The notes beneath the pieces were generated by a model. That model did not search any database, was not told where the DNA came from, and saw nothing but the letters and a program-made list of their open reading frames with translations. From Bolinopsis microptera (taxonomy: Eukaryota; Ctenophora; Tentaculata; Lobata; Bolinopsidae), in contig NC_087082.1 in the NCBI RefSeq assembly GCF_026151205.1, positions 20,761,283 through 20,825,282 of the forward strand: a stretch of DNA of 64,000 nt. The letters run 5' to 3'. Made by a program: the position numbers and the translations under genes. Shown here in pieces: positions 11,601-24,300 of the stretch. Numbering within the stretch: position 1 is the stretch's first letter; each line of letters begins with the position of its first letter.

Positions 11601-13464
11601 TTTACCGTCCAACTAAAATTAGGAAATAACAAGGAAACTGCAATTATTAATGGATTGTGATCATAAACCACTTTTAATTAATTAGTAACGATACTTAAAA
11701 CCAATTGTGAGCGACATTATTATGCAGCACGATTGAAATGATCAAAAGTAGTTATTTAGACACAGTGTCAGAACTCAGAGGGGAACATACTTTGGTTCTG
11801 ATTAAATATGACACCTAATCTGCCAAACTCACCAAAACGTACCAAAAAACGTACGTAATACTTGAAACCCTCGAAATCCCATTATCAGTGTTCAGTATGC
11901 TAGCAATAGTGAAAATACATATATATACTGATATTGGCCTGGTTAAAAATACAAGCTGTTAATTTACTTGGTCCATAGTAATCTGACGCAGTGTCGGAGG
12001 AGAAACTTATTTTTGTCACATTTTTACCCCAGATGTTTCTCCATCTACGCCAATCACACGTTGTGTCTGAGAGCAGAGTGTTGAGCACCTCCACCTCGTT
12101 ACAGTGTATCACAAGCCTGATATCTGCACTTTTGGTGAGGGTGATACGCCATATCTTGTCTGCATCACTGGGAGGTGTTATGGAGAAGTTAGACCAGGAA
12201 GGCTTGCACCAGTCGAGTTTGTATTTTAGAGTTTCGCCGAAGTTGATCCATACTTTTCCTGCATTGTACTTCCAAGCAGAGTAGAAGGACACTGTCAGGT
12301 TATCTAGACTCTGCAACTCGCTGTTGGTTTTAACTTGTAAAGGTACTGAGGCCAGGTCCCATTCTATGTACGCATCGTCATCAGGTTGCACTGGTAACCA
12401 ACCTGTGTGGTATTAATAAGTGACGTCACGTCTGGTATTAAGTGACGTCACGTCTGGTATTAAGTGACGTCACGTCTGGTATTAAGTGACGTCACGTCTG
12501 GTATTAAGTGACGTCACGTCTGGTATTAAGTGACGTCACGTCTGGTATTAAGTGACGTCACGTGAACTGAGAGAAATGAATCTCATCAGTGTGAATTTTG
12601 TGATAGCACTCCTCCGTCAATCAATGTAATACAAGGTGGTCCAATATTTTGATTTACGGTATAAAAACACGACAGTGAAGCTGAAGACTCCCTTGACAAT
12701 AATTCAATTATGCCCATTATATTTATACAATCAATTTGTGCTGTTAGAGTCAGTATATAAACTGAGTCTAACAGCATACAAACAGATTAATCAGCTTCAG
12801 ACTTAAGATTCGTAATATAAAGATGCTAATAACTGGTTGTTACTTTCACCCAGCTCGGGTTCAGTCTAGTGCATTCTGGTGGAGTGTTATAGCTTAATTC
12901 AAACAATCTCAATCAGATATCGTTTTATATCAAATTTAACCCAAGCACGTACCAACTCAATAACAGATCAATTTGGGAATCTTACCTTTGGTCCCAAAAC
13001 ATGACTTATAAGCTGTAAACCAGCCCGACCGGGAACCAATGTCCGTGTACTTTAATCTATAACACAGCCTCCTGGTCCAATGAGCTGGGCTTATAAGTAC
13101 TGCTAGACAAAGTTCCTCTTCATTACACCAACTTATACAATCGTCTTTGTTGATCAGGTTTTTCTGTCCAATTCTGTTAGAGTCTCCTAGTCCTATGTTA
13201 CCGGTGTTATTATGCCAGCAACCTGACATTACTAAGGTAAGTAACATTTTTCACAACGATAAACCCCCCTTTTGAGTCTTGGTATTTCGTTAAATTTAAT
13301 AAGCGACCATCATTCATTACGAAAAATTGAAATATGTATTCTTGATTCAAAGTCATTCAATTTCAAAACTAGAAATTAGGGTTAAAAATGAAATGTAAGA
13401 TCTTACTCATACTTTGTGTTGCAGAGTGCAGTAAGTACGCTATGAAAACGATAACAAGCTTCAT
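2605..13464 (-). CDS. Adhesion G-protein-coupled receptor, complete 14-exon gene
   Basis: Exons in order of translation: 13413-13464, 12986-13222 (or to 13231), 11968-12402, 11350-11541, 10844-11076, 10471-10709, 10072-10306, 9629-9931, 9124-9312, 8745-8987, 8444-8606, 8040-8302, 3048-3230, 2605-2868. All splice phases agree and the total (3,231 nt, about 1,076 aa) is divisible by three. Domains: signal peptide (MKLVIVFIAYLLHSATQ); six-Cys PAN/apple-like domain; an unclassified domain ending in a DTASDYYG motif; sushi/CCP; Cys-rich stalk; GAIN with an acidic loop; GPS (WKEGC then CLCSHNTSFAVLM); seven TM helices. TM3 has WMVVEG and TM6 has GVMVLLGTGWFFG. The tail is about 80 residues and Ala-rich. 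Plasma-membrane adhesion/signalling is known for the family; the ligand is unknown. The GPS has HN-T where cleaved members usually have HL-T. The intron before the TM6 exon is 4.8 kb and full of repeats. Confidence 0.93.
3797..6513 (+). repeat. 39-bp tandem array encoding a 13-residue coiled-coil repeat (broken frame)
   Basis: About 68 units of 39 bp (some 38 bp) run from 3797 to about 6450. On the plus strand one frame reads ERVLEEQKRVAEA over and over, with E/K/Q/R/A-rich coiled-coil character. 39 bp is exactly 13 codons, and substitutions such as V/I and R/K are conservative. After the last unit the frame continues as NNSAEEMHRLQGKESYVG and stops at 6511-6513. About ten units lack one base (near 3985, 4451, 4660, 4800, 5032, 5255, 5383, 5496, 6045, 6160), so no long ORF survives. 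A higher-order block of about 585 bp is duplicated (4390-4830 versus 4975-5420). It lies antisense in a receptor intron. It is best read as a pseudogenised or never-coding satellite derived from coding sequence. Confidence 0.85.
6596..7194. mobile_element. TTAA-flanked non-autonomous transposon with G-rich inverted ends
   Basis: The element is bounded by TTAA at 6596-6599 and 7191-7194. The left end reads GCGGGGGAGGGGGG after TTAA. The right end, reverse-complemented, reads TGCGGGGGTGGGGGG. Both continue to a shared CGTACGTGACGT about 30 bp in. The interior has no ORF and holds repeats of a GTACTAACTG motif with CACCC tracts. A TTAA target is typical of piggyBac-type elements, but no transposase is present and the superfamily is an inference. 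Confidence 0.7.
9446..9560. repeat. Dispersed repeat, also at 27938-28030
   Basis: This segment lies in a receptor intron and has the core GCACGCAA...AAAGTTTGCACGTGCGAAA followed by a CTCATTC.TGATTTC block. The same order appears in the VPS13 intron at 27938-28030. Ends and type are not resolved. Confidence 0.6.
11291..11351 (-). repeat. Four tandem splice donors (19-bp repeat) after the sushi exon
   Basis: On the minus strand the end of the sushi exon, CCAAAACCAG followed by GTTAG, is repeated four times with a 19-bp period (at forward positions 11348, 11329, 11310 and 11291). Each copy keeps a usable GT donor. Only the first joins in frame to the next exon. Reading past it meets TAG at once, so use of a downstream copy would end the protein after the sushi domain. 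Confidence 0.75.
12421..12563. repeat. Seven 22-bp repeats, each with a full CRE palindrome
   Basis: The 8-bp palindrome TGACGTCA occurs at 12421, 12443, 12465, 12487, 12509, 12531 and 12553 in identical 22-bp units. TGACGTCA is the consensus CREB/ATF site. The array lies in the receptor gene's second intron and ends about 18 bp from the acceptor of the next exon. The acceptor-proximal bases look like a degraded further unit. Confidence 0.85.
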
Positions 13465-15317
13465 GGTATAACGCTGAACATTTTTACCTGGAAATATGAC
13501 AAAAACTTTTGATTGATGTTTAAAGATCTCAGAGGACTTTGAAGACTTTGAAGACGTTCAACAGAAATTAATAAATTTTGAATCCAGAGCCCAGACACTA
13601 GAAATAGAATAACGTTTGATCATTTTTCTACAACACCTGTTGAATAAAGTTGTTACTAACCATTAACGCTGTTCAAGATTTGAGAGCGAGAAAAAGAAAC
13701 TCCGCTGAATACTGCACTGATATACGATAAAACTAAAAGGACCGATTTGATCTTTGCGTGTCATTAGCGCCCATCGCCTTGCTCGATCCTGGTAAAGCAG
13801 ATCACCAATTTTGAAGCCTGTAGTCTTTTATTCAACCTGAGATGCATAGAAATATCACGGCGCCTTACGAAAATTTCATTGTTCTGAGATAACTAATGCA
13901 CGATTAGGTTCGTGTGTGAGAGAATCAGGTCTCGTCTTCTAGTGCTGCAGATTTGAATATTTATCGAGAGAATCGGGTAACGTCTTCTAGTGCTGCAGAT
14001 TTGAATATTTATTGTTACTAGAAAACCGGCCGAGAGCTTTGTAGTACACGGCATGTAATAAAGATGGCAGATCGTGAATGGCAGCTATCTTACTTATAGG
14101 CCATTGAAATTGTATGATATCATGCTCGCAATAAACTTATAAGCATTGCCCAACATACCTAAGAATCTAAGATAAAGAGCTCTGGAGTTATTTCTTACGA
14201 TGAGACGAAAAGTTTGGTTTGATTATTACTGATTAAGAAACAATGAAAACTAACTCGTTACTTTATATTTGTGTCCAAAAAAGGTTTATTGACACTCCAT
14301 AAAGATATAAATAAACGGTAACAACTCATATTTATTATCTATCTGTAGAAAACAACATAAAAACCGTTCTTTACAATAATAGACCGTGATCTAATTTAAA
14401 CTACAGTTACAGCTCTATCGTAGTATTGTAAAACTTCTATTTTAATTTGGCTCTTTTGGAAAAAATTTGTTTAGTTTTACAACTTACGAATATAATAGAC
14501 TATAGAAATCTTATCGGTATCAAATAAATAATTAGACAGACTCAATTAATACATTTCCAGAATGAGGGGAAAATTGAACCGATTTTTAGATCAATAACAA
14601 CACGATTACCAATTAATTACAAAACTACAAATCTATTACATTTATCGAGTATTATCAATTATGTAATGGGATGGAAAATTTTTAACCAGGTGTAGCTAGT
14701 CCACAGCCCTAGCTCTATAATACGAAGAAATTGTTTCAATTCTAGCTGAAAAGCTCTAATATAATAAATCACAATCTATTATAGAAATTAGGAATTCACC
14801 GACATGATGAAGAACCAAGTCTGATGTAGCCCATATCAGATGCCACCACAGGATCGGTTACTATATAAGACTCCAGACAATGTCAAAGCAAATCGGTATC
14901 ACGGGGTGAGGTGTTGTTTTCACTAATAACAGTTTTCACTCAGTATCATATTAATATTGTCAAAATTTAACTTATTATAGATTTAATTAAAATTTTATAC
15001 AAAAAGCTGGTCTTAGCGCATGCATCTCAGACAGTACTTACTTGATTTAAATTATTTACAGGATAGTCGGCAAATAATTTACCCTTCTGTAAGCAAACCA
15101 GAAAGCAGATGGATCTTCTAAATTTAATTTATATACTGTTCTAATGGATTTCACAACTTTTAATTCTTTAGAAGAAAATTGACATAACCGTGTATTGCGC
15201 TGGCAATACCAATTAATTACAAGAACACGTTTTTAAGATTGCATGTAACACACTAATAAAGTTAAACCATAGAATTTTAACCATTTAATTTATCAATTAA
15301 ACGACTACAAAACTGTG
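13465..15317. other. Intergenic, between receptor 5' end and VPS13-like 3' end
   Basis: This holds the promoter side of the receptor and the 3' flank of the VPS13-like gene, both on the minus strand. I see no coding sequence. A direct repeat of about 47 bp lies at 13919-14012. A possible AATAAA (minus strand) is near 14284, about 1 kb past the VPS13-like stop, which is far for a 3' UTR. Confidence 0.5.
13919..14012. repeat. 47-bp tandem duplication
   Basis: Two adjacent copies share CGTCTTCTAGTGCTGCAG and the following TTTGAATATTTAT, with a few differences at the start of each unit. Confidence 0.85.
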
Positions 15318-18300
15318 CTATCTTGTGTCCCTTCCACTATTACTGAAAGTTTTACCACCACTAACTAAAAAAGCAGCCTCTCTCTTCAGATCAATAGCAT
15401 ACTGAATGTCCTGACTGATCTTGAGGCTAGTTTTCTGAGAGTTACAGTTGAGTTTAGGACAAGAGTCAGGAGCCATATTAAAAACACCTGGTGGAGGCAG
15501 AGTATCGTAGATCTGTATAGCTAGGTTATCTGTAGTTCCGCCGTTATTCCGGGGAGCATACACGCACTGTCCTATCGAGTCTAACATGATCTCCTTCACA
15601 ACCTTGTTTCCAGATTCTCTCTCGATAAGTCTGACTCGCTCACTGGACACCAGGATCTTGAGGCAGGTGTTCACCACACACCAGGAAATGAACTGTTCCT
15701 CACGTGACTTGCGGTTCAGTTTCCACAGAGTAGCCATGCCTTGTGCTGTGTCTATGGAGAATGTTGCCAGGATCTCTCCACTGCAACATCGAGGCAGCCG
15801 TATTCTTTTTATCTCACCTGAGAAGAAGAAGAATATCGGGTTCTTTTGCGATAGTCAAAACGCGACAACTAGCGCTGGATAGCGACAACTAGCGCTATCC
15901 AGCGCTAGTTGTCGCCATCCAGCGCTAGTTGTCGCTATCCAGCGCTGGATAACGCTGGCCAGCGCAAAATATATATGTTCGATAATTGTCGCTATCCAGC
16001 GCTAGTTGTCGCCATCCAGCGCTAGTTGTCGCCATCCAGCGCTAGTTGTCGCTATCCAGCGCTAGTTGTCGCTGGCTATGCGACACTGTCGCACGCGATA
16101 GTTTGCGATGGCCAGCGCAACTGGCCATCGCAGAAAACAGTTCGATAACTAGCGCTGGATGGCGACAACTAGCGCTGGATAGCGACAACTAGCGCTGGCC
16201 AGCGCTGGCCAGCGCTAAGCGATAGCCAGCGCTGGCCAGCGCTGGCCATCGATATCCAGCGCAAAATTTGTGCGCTATTACTCGTCAGCTAGCGCTAACC
16301 AGCGCTGGCCAGCGCTAAACAGCGCTAGCCAGCGCTAACCAGCGCTAGCCAGCGCTAACCAGCGCTAACCAGCGCTAGCCAGCGCTAGTTGTCGCTATCC
16401 AGCGCTAGCCAGCGTTAGCCAGCGCTAGCCAGCGTTAGCCAGCGCTAGCCAGCGTTAGCCAGCGTTAGCCAGCGCTAGCCAGCGGTAACCAGCGCTAGCC
16501 AGCGCAATGTATCAAAATCATATACTTGCGATATTACTCGGATGATGATTAATCACTTTACACTTGACTGTCACGTGCCTTTTTTAATCCATTCTCTGAC
16601 TCTAGCTGGTTCTGAACGACTTTTCGAAACCCCAACCCTCTAAGTCTAATCTGATCCCAACCCTAACCCTAACCCAATCCTTAACAAAAACATATGCTGA
16701 AACCCTTACAATAACGAGAAATTAGACTAACTTCCTTATACGGTCATATCACGTGATCGATACATGTACAGTTTTTCGCCAATATCTCGTCAGGAGAGCA
16801 TTTTAACCGTATGTCATGGGCCCATGGGGGTTGATTCGGAATTAGCGTCCGAAAATACATCGATTGAAGTTGGACACAACCATCGGGGGCCCTTTTAGAA
16901 CAATCTCGAAGATCGACTGTAGAGTGTCAGTGATTTAGCACGCTCAATATTAGTATTACTCGTCAGCCAGCGCTGGCTAGCGCAATATAGTTGCGATATT
17001 ACTCGTCAGCTAGCGCTGGCCAGCGCTGGCTAGCGCTGGTTAGCGCTGGCTAGCGCTGGCTAGCGCTGGTAAGCGCTGGCTAGCGCTGGCTAGCGCTGGT
17101 TAGCGCTGGTTAGCGCTGGCTAGCACTGGTTAGCGCTGGCTAGCGCTGTTTAGCGCTGGCCAGCGCTGGTTAGCGCTAGCTGACGAGTAATAGCGCACAA
17201 ATTTTGCGCTGGATATCGATGGCCAGCGCTGGCCAGCGCTGGCTATCGCTTAGCGCTGGCCAGCGCTGGCCAGCGCTAGTTGTCGCTATCCAGCGCTAGT
17301 TGTCGCCATCCAGCGGTAGTTATCGAACTGTTTTCTGCGATGGCCAGTTGCGCTGGCCATCGCAAACTATCGCGTGCGACAGTGTCGCATAGCCAGCGAC
17401 AACTAGCGCTGGATAGCGACAACTAGCGCTGGATGGCGACAACTAGCGCTGGATGGCGACAACTAGCGCTGGATAGCGACAATTATCGAACATATATATT
17501 TTGCGCTGGCCAGCGTTATCCAGCGCTGGATAGCGACAACTAGCGCTGGATGGCGACAACTAGCGCTGGATAGCGCTAGTTGTCGCCATCCAGCGCTAGT
17601 TGTCGCGTTTTGACTATCGCAAAAGAACCGAATATCGTTATGTTTCTTCCTGTTTATTGTAATTGTAAAACAAAACGTGTTAACACCAAATTATGGTTAT
17701 ACTGTTTGGTTGCTGAGTAGAAATAAACTTACCGATACTGTGACTAGATCGAGTACTCTGCGTAATGGCCAGTGTAGTCCCTGAGGCAAAGTCGAGTAAA
17801 CCAGCAGCTGGTTTAGCAACAGTTCCAATGAGACCTTTAGCTAGTCCGGTCACTGCCCCCGTCACTCCGTCTTGGTTAATCCCTCTCACTATAGAACTGG
17901 GAATGCTGGTAAGCCCTCCGATAAGTCCACTTCTTAACCCCTGCCATCCTGCTCTCAGACTTGCACTTGAACTCTGGTATCTGTCGGGAACAAGATCTGT
18001 TATTTGGTTAATTCGGAGAAATGAGAATTTGGTTTGCTTCCACAATCGACTGCATTAATAAAATATAAATATGATACAAAAAGGGAATTGGAAAGAAAAA
18101 AAGTAGAGAAAAGAGATTGCATCAGAATAGGAAAGAGCACACGAGAAGACAAAGAGACGCACAAAAAAACAAAAATAAGAAAACAGTCTCCTACCTGGAA
18201 GCTCTAAGTCTGTCTCTGTCAACTCTGAAAGCATCATCTCCACTAACATACGTTAGGACAGTACTAGCAGTTGAACTGAGTTTACTGGCGGTATCTGACA

Positions 18301-21300
18301 TGCCGTGAGCAACACTCTTAACCATTCCTGACACGTCACCATCCAGCCCCACTGAGAGTCCACTCAGTAGATCGTTAAACAGCCCTCCCATGTTACCTGG
18401 TGTGAAGTGAGGGTGAAAGGTTGTTAAAGTTTACGTTATCATGGTAGTAACTAGTAGAAACAATGAAATTTGAGGTAAAAGTGATGAAATCAAGTAGAAG
18501 GTAAAGTGTCAAACCTGTCATTTCTGAGTTGAGGACTATTTTGAGTTTATGTCCAACTGCGCAGTCCCTGTAGTGTCGTATGATGTTGTCCCTTATAGTA
18601 CTAGTAGCTGCTATCACATTACTGGTATGGTACTTGTTCAGCTTAAAAGTAACGTCGGAGAAGTTCAGATAAGATCTCATTCCTAATCTTGTGTGGATGT
18701 CCTTGAGGTCGTCCTCTAGAACTGGAGCCACGATCAGACTGACATTAACCTGGGTCTGGTGAATTAACATACTCTCAACTAACACGGGATTGTACTCCAA
18801 CTTCCTCGTACTCAACTTGTACTCCGCTTCTGGATCGTACTTTGGGTCGTCTTTATTTACATCCCCAGCCATCTCAAAAAACTGTATGAGTTTCAGAAGT
18901 AAGACCTCGTCGAGCTGGGAGCTGAAGTTTGCGAACAGAGCCTGGACCTCAGGGTACACGACTAACCTGCCATCGCTCCTAACCTCCCTGATCATCCTGA
19001 AGTGTACTGTATGTTCTCCATCCCTCATTACCGGGTAGATAACAACAGGAACCAGTGCCTCCCTACACTGATTATCAGCCTGGAATCCTAGCAGATCAAA
19101 AACAACAGTAGTCTTGTTACCCGCCAGCTCGGCGTCTAAAGACAGCCCAGTCATGCTGAGATACAATATCTCCTCAGGGAGGTGGTTGATAATAGAGAGG
19201 CCTACACCTCCCAGTAACTTTACTTGCAGCTGAAAGGGTTTGGTAACATCCTCCTTTTTAGAGGTGGAGTCCGTGTAGACAGTTTGTTCTCCTGCCACAG
19301 CGTCCAGTAGCTTGATAACCACCGTGGGACCGTCTAGAGAGGTGGTCATCAGCACGGCTCCACAACCTGGTCGGCGCTTGTGGAAGTAGATGTGAGGAGG
19401 GTTCTTGCTGACCATGTCTAGTACAGCATCAGATCCGTCATGTAGTAGACCGTTGCGAGGTGAAACAGCTAGCCCTGGCAGCTTGCAGGTTAGATAGCCG
19501 TTATCCCGGAACCTCCAGCCCTGTGTTTGGTGCCTGTTCTCGTCAGGAGGCTTCACGATCAGGCTGGCGTATGTGCCAGGGTTGGGAGCTCTGCCTGGTA
19601 TGTCCAGGAATAACTTGGTCTTGAAGTGCATGAGCTGACCTGACTCCTTAACCTGCCACAGCTGACTAAGTGAGTGCGGGTTGCACTGCTTAACAAGCAC
19701 CTGAACCCCCTGTGGAACGTCCAGCACGAGTCTGCTGCTGGAGCTGGCTAGTTTCTCGTCCACCCTGATAGCTCTAAATCCGGAACTGGAGAGCTGGTTG
19801 AGGGGGATGTCCCTCATAGCTGGGGCACCTCCCTTCCAGGTGTCGGAGAGGGTCAGGTAAACTGCGTTCTCGTAGACTAGTGCAGAGAGGTGGGTGTAGG
19901 GGGTGGGTGTTATCATCACCTTCATAGGCTCACCTCCCGTCACTTTTAGATCTAGTTCGTGGGGTTTCAAGACGGGCTCATCCCAGTGATAAGGGCACCA
20001 GCTACCAGGTTGTAATGTGGACATGTCTGACCGACTCTCTGATTGTCTGTACTCCACGCTTACCAGACTGTGGTTTTCTATTCTGCAAAAGTATTTCCTT
20101 GCGTTTGAATTGAAATAAAGACGATCCTGTGTTTAAAATAACTGGATCTTAACTCTAATGATACGTTCTTATGCAACCGAAGCTTTCGCTTCTTCAAACT
20201 ATTTCTGATAAAATCAATTCCTTACCGGTAAGGGGTAGGGAGATCATTGAAGTCGGAGAATACGACATGATAAGAGCTCCGCTGCAACACCACAGTGCAC
20301 TGGAGGAATATCTTCCTCCCTCCGGTCCCTCTCATAGATACAACACTGCTTTGTGGGTTGTTTATACAGAATCCACCCGACCACTCACAGTCTACCACGT
20401 CAGGAATACATATTGATAGTAGCTGAGGGGGTGAGTGGTAACTAGTGGTAACTAGTGGTAACTAGTGGTAACTAGTGGTAACTAGTGGTAACTAGTGGTA
20501 ACTAGTGGTAACTAGTGGTAACTAAGATTATACCACAAAACAGGAATAGTTAATTATTTAAAAAAAAAACATTATATCAGAAATTTAAGAAAAAGAAATG
20601 TCAATACTTTTTTTCAGGAAAAGTACATTTTCCTATTGTTCTGGTACTGTTATTGACAACGTAATTACTAATTTGATAATACAATGTAATATTACAATGT
20701 CTAGGGCAACGATTGCCCATCTTTCGACTTGAGCGAAACGTAGCCTGTGTAGGGTTCTCCATTTTCATTCGGAAACTTTGCCCTGATTTGGCTGACAACA
20801 CATGCAGGCAAAATATACCTCACATTCCTATCGAAATCTCGACATGATAGCATATTGATAAAGGTTCTATATGCCATGAAGCGTAGTTCCTTTTGGTTCA
20901 ACTTCTTCTTGAGAAACCTATCTCTTTTATCAGGGTCTGTAATGTTCATTGAATACATGTACCTACTGTAAACTAGTCCATCCTCACTGACGACAAGTTC
21001 TTTAAACATCCCAACCTGGCTGATGCACCGATGCTCTCCTCGATGCGCAGTAATGAAATGCGATTCGTTGCAGCAAACGTGCTCCTTCTCTGTGTCCATC
21101 AGCTTGCATTCCCCGCATGAACACCACTCTTCAACGGGACGATGAAGCCTGTCTTGATTTATCTTAGCGTACAGAGAGTTGTCAGACTCGGGTAGCTCCA
21201 GGTCCTCGTCACTTTCATATGCTGGAGGGTCGACCCATTCGTTATCACTTGGGTGATCTGAACCCGGCTGTAATTCTGGATAAAAATGTCGATAATCCTC

Positions 21301-24300
21301 TTTTGTGGTCTTTTGAAGACGACATCCACGTTCCCTCGTGTACGAGTTTGCCTGAGCATACGTATTTTATCGTCACCGAAAGGCACACGGTATAGCTGTC
21401 CAAGACCTTAGCACTACTCCCACATTCTGGACACCATTTGAACAATTGAAGTAGTTGGTTCACGGAGACGATCGCCCACCAAAAATCAGTTAAGATTTTC
21501 CTCTTATCTTTTTTCTTCCGGGGTCCAGATGGCTTGATTCGTGGACGGTGGGAGGAAGGGGGGCAGTAGTCAGAGTCAGAGTCAGATTCAGAAGTTTCAA
21601 AGTCAGAATCGGAGTCTGATAGTGATGAGCTATTTCCATCATCAGGAAGCCAATGCATATCATCTTCACTATCAATATTATCATGTTCAGTTGGAGCATC
21701 GTTCAAATTAGGATCCTGATCCACCGTGAGGATTTCCGAAGTATCCTGGCTGGGAGCTTCGTTTTCATTTTCCGCAAAATCTTCACTACTGTTTGCCGCA
21801 GGCACTGTGTAGGGATACGCACTGGTGTCTATAGACGATCTAAACTCGTGCATTTCCTTCAGCACCCGCCGATTTATTCGTGCTCTCTTGCTCGGAATAT
21901 CGTCTTGCTCCGAAAGGACTGCACCCCCAATGAACAGCTGCAACTCGTCCCTTTCTGGGTGGGTATTGGGAACAGCGTCTTCCCGAAGTCTTAGCTTCAT
22001 ACGTTTTCTGTAGCCAGTTGTCTTCATGAAGTTAAAATCACCAAAATTATAATCTGAATCACTGAAGTGGTCCGAACACACCTTGTAAGTTTTCATTTTG
22101 GTCTTCGAAACATGTTCAGGTTGTCGATTTATCCTCAGGTCCCATCTCTTTCTCATTTTGTCGTCTGTGGGAACGCAGTGAAATATCAAAAACTGTCGTC
22201 CAGGCCGCTTACTGTTCTGACCACTTCTGTGTGTACAACCCCCTACCACACATGAAGAAGGCATCTTGGAGTCCGGATTCGTGTAGAAGTTATACTTGTA
22301 GCTGCTAACAACCTTATATTTCCATAGGAACCACTGTACTGCAAGAATATTTTTTGGATGACAGGTTATCGAATAATAATGCGTATTCTGATACGATATT
22401 ATTTATAGAAGGTACACCGCGTTCAAAAGACTGTCGATCTCACGAATTTTACCACCCGGTATATTCAAACTTCGATGCTCGGGCATGGCACAGTAGCTCG
22501 GTTGAACGATGGATGTTTTGCCATGCTGTAGGTACTTTTTACACGGTACCACATCAAAAGTACGGTAGATATTGTTAATGTTAACACGGCAAGTTGTATG
22601 TACAAAGAAAATACGGTAGATACTGTTAACCTTGAAGTTGACCCGATATTACATTGAAAAAGCACGAAAGAAAACAGTCCTGCTGTGAGAAAACTCGTAA
22701 ACTAATACAGTAGTCACTACAATTGAAAAGCAAATGCCTAGTTTCTGATTTATCCGCCAAAAAATAGAAAGAAAACATAACGATGGTTTATGCCAATTAT
22801 TACCGTTTACCGCTTATTGGTTACTGGAGAAATGAACAGAAAATCGTCTCTACAGTACACTCAGGTCAAAACCCGGAACAAAACAAACAACCACAACTGG
22901 AGATATGCGATGATTTAGTAATCTGTTTACACTGTTTATACACGTTAAGTGATTGCCCCCGGCCAGACATAACCTCTCCATGCCTCCTCATTGCGTGGCT
23001 TTGAAATCGATACGGAGCGCTCTAACTCGGTGTGTGAACTATTTTGGGACCTCTGTGCTGGTGGGAATTGAGAAGCATGTTGTAACAGGGCGTATAAGCG
23101 GTCATGAACGTAAATTAAAATAAATCGATTTTAAATGATGACGATCGCTGGCTATAAGAGGCTTGGTGACTTTTCTACTATTTCGAGGTGTTTGTTCGTG
23201 GGAAATGGGAATATATTATTAAGATGTGTAACCCCCCCCCGGCCTAATTTAGTATTGATATCATTACTTATAAGGAAAATCATAATAATTTCGATCTAAG
23301 TAAACAATTATTCAGTAAAGAAGTGAGACCTGAACATTAAAAAGGGGGAATGGGGATTATTTCTTGGGGATTTTAATGAGGAAATTGTATGCAGGGCTAA
23401 AAGCGTGGTCACACACATTGATGTTATTATCGTTATAGTTTAACGTTGATAGTAGAGGCTGTGTTTCCTGGTGCGCTCACTACTCTTTACACCATCTTGG
23501 TCCATAGCTCATGTTTAGAAACTTGTGTGAGTATCATTAGGCCTGACATCACAGCTCAACGGTACTCACAGAGGACGCAGTACGGGGTGGTGGTTTTCCG
23601 GAGCAATAGCTCACAGCTCATTGCCGCGATCTGAGAGCCAACCAGATCCTCGTACGAGGTAGGTTACCTAATATGAGGATTCTGGTTGGCTCTCAGATAA
23701 AGATAACTCGGGTAACGATCTGGGAAAGTTCACGATTGGCGGCCACTCTAAACTAATGGTGTGGCAAATGTGGCCCTTATATTATGTACTTGAAGATCTC
23801 TGTTGCAACTCCTTGTGGCCCTGGGCTTAAAGTATTTTAAACCTATCATTGTTATAGATGTGTAACCCCCTAATTTAGTATTGATACCATTACTTATTAT
23901 AAGAAAAATCATAATAATTTCGATCTAAGTAAACAATTATTCAGTAAAGAAGTGAGACCTGAACATTAAAAAGGGGGAATGGGGATTATTTATTGGGGAT
24001 TTTAATGATGAAAATTGTATGCAGGGCTAAAAGCGTGGTCACACACATTTATTTTATTATCGTTATAGTTTAAAATTGATAGTACAGGCTGTGTTTCCTG
24101 GTGCGCTCACTACTCTTTACACCATCTTGGTCCATAGCTCATGTTAAGAAACTTCAGTGAGTATCATTAGGCCTGACATCACAGCTCAACGGTACTCACA
24201 GAGGACGCAGTACAGGGTGGTGGTTTTCCGGAGCAATAGCTCACAGCTCATTGCCACGATCTGAGAGCCAACCAGATCCTCGTACGAGGTAGGTTACCTA

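Noticed and set aside
11900-11967. Extension of the receptor exon beyond the donor at 11968
   Set aside because: The phase match to the sushi exon supports splicing at gtaaatt. The extension is intron.
12421-12563. Possible CRISPR array
   Set aside because: Units are contiguous and identical with no unique spacers, and the context is an animal intron.
16640-16690. Telomere-like CCCTAA repeats (also 59850-59885)
   Set aside because: Only two to four units, degenerate and internal, so not a chromosome end.
23446-23634. Plus-strand ORF in the duplicated unit
   Set aside because: The second copy of the unit does not keep the frame, so coding is unlikely.
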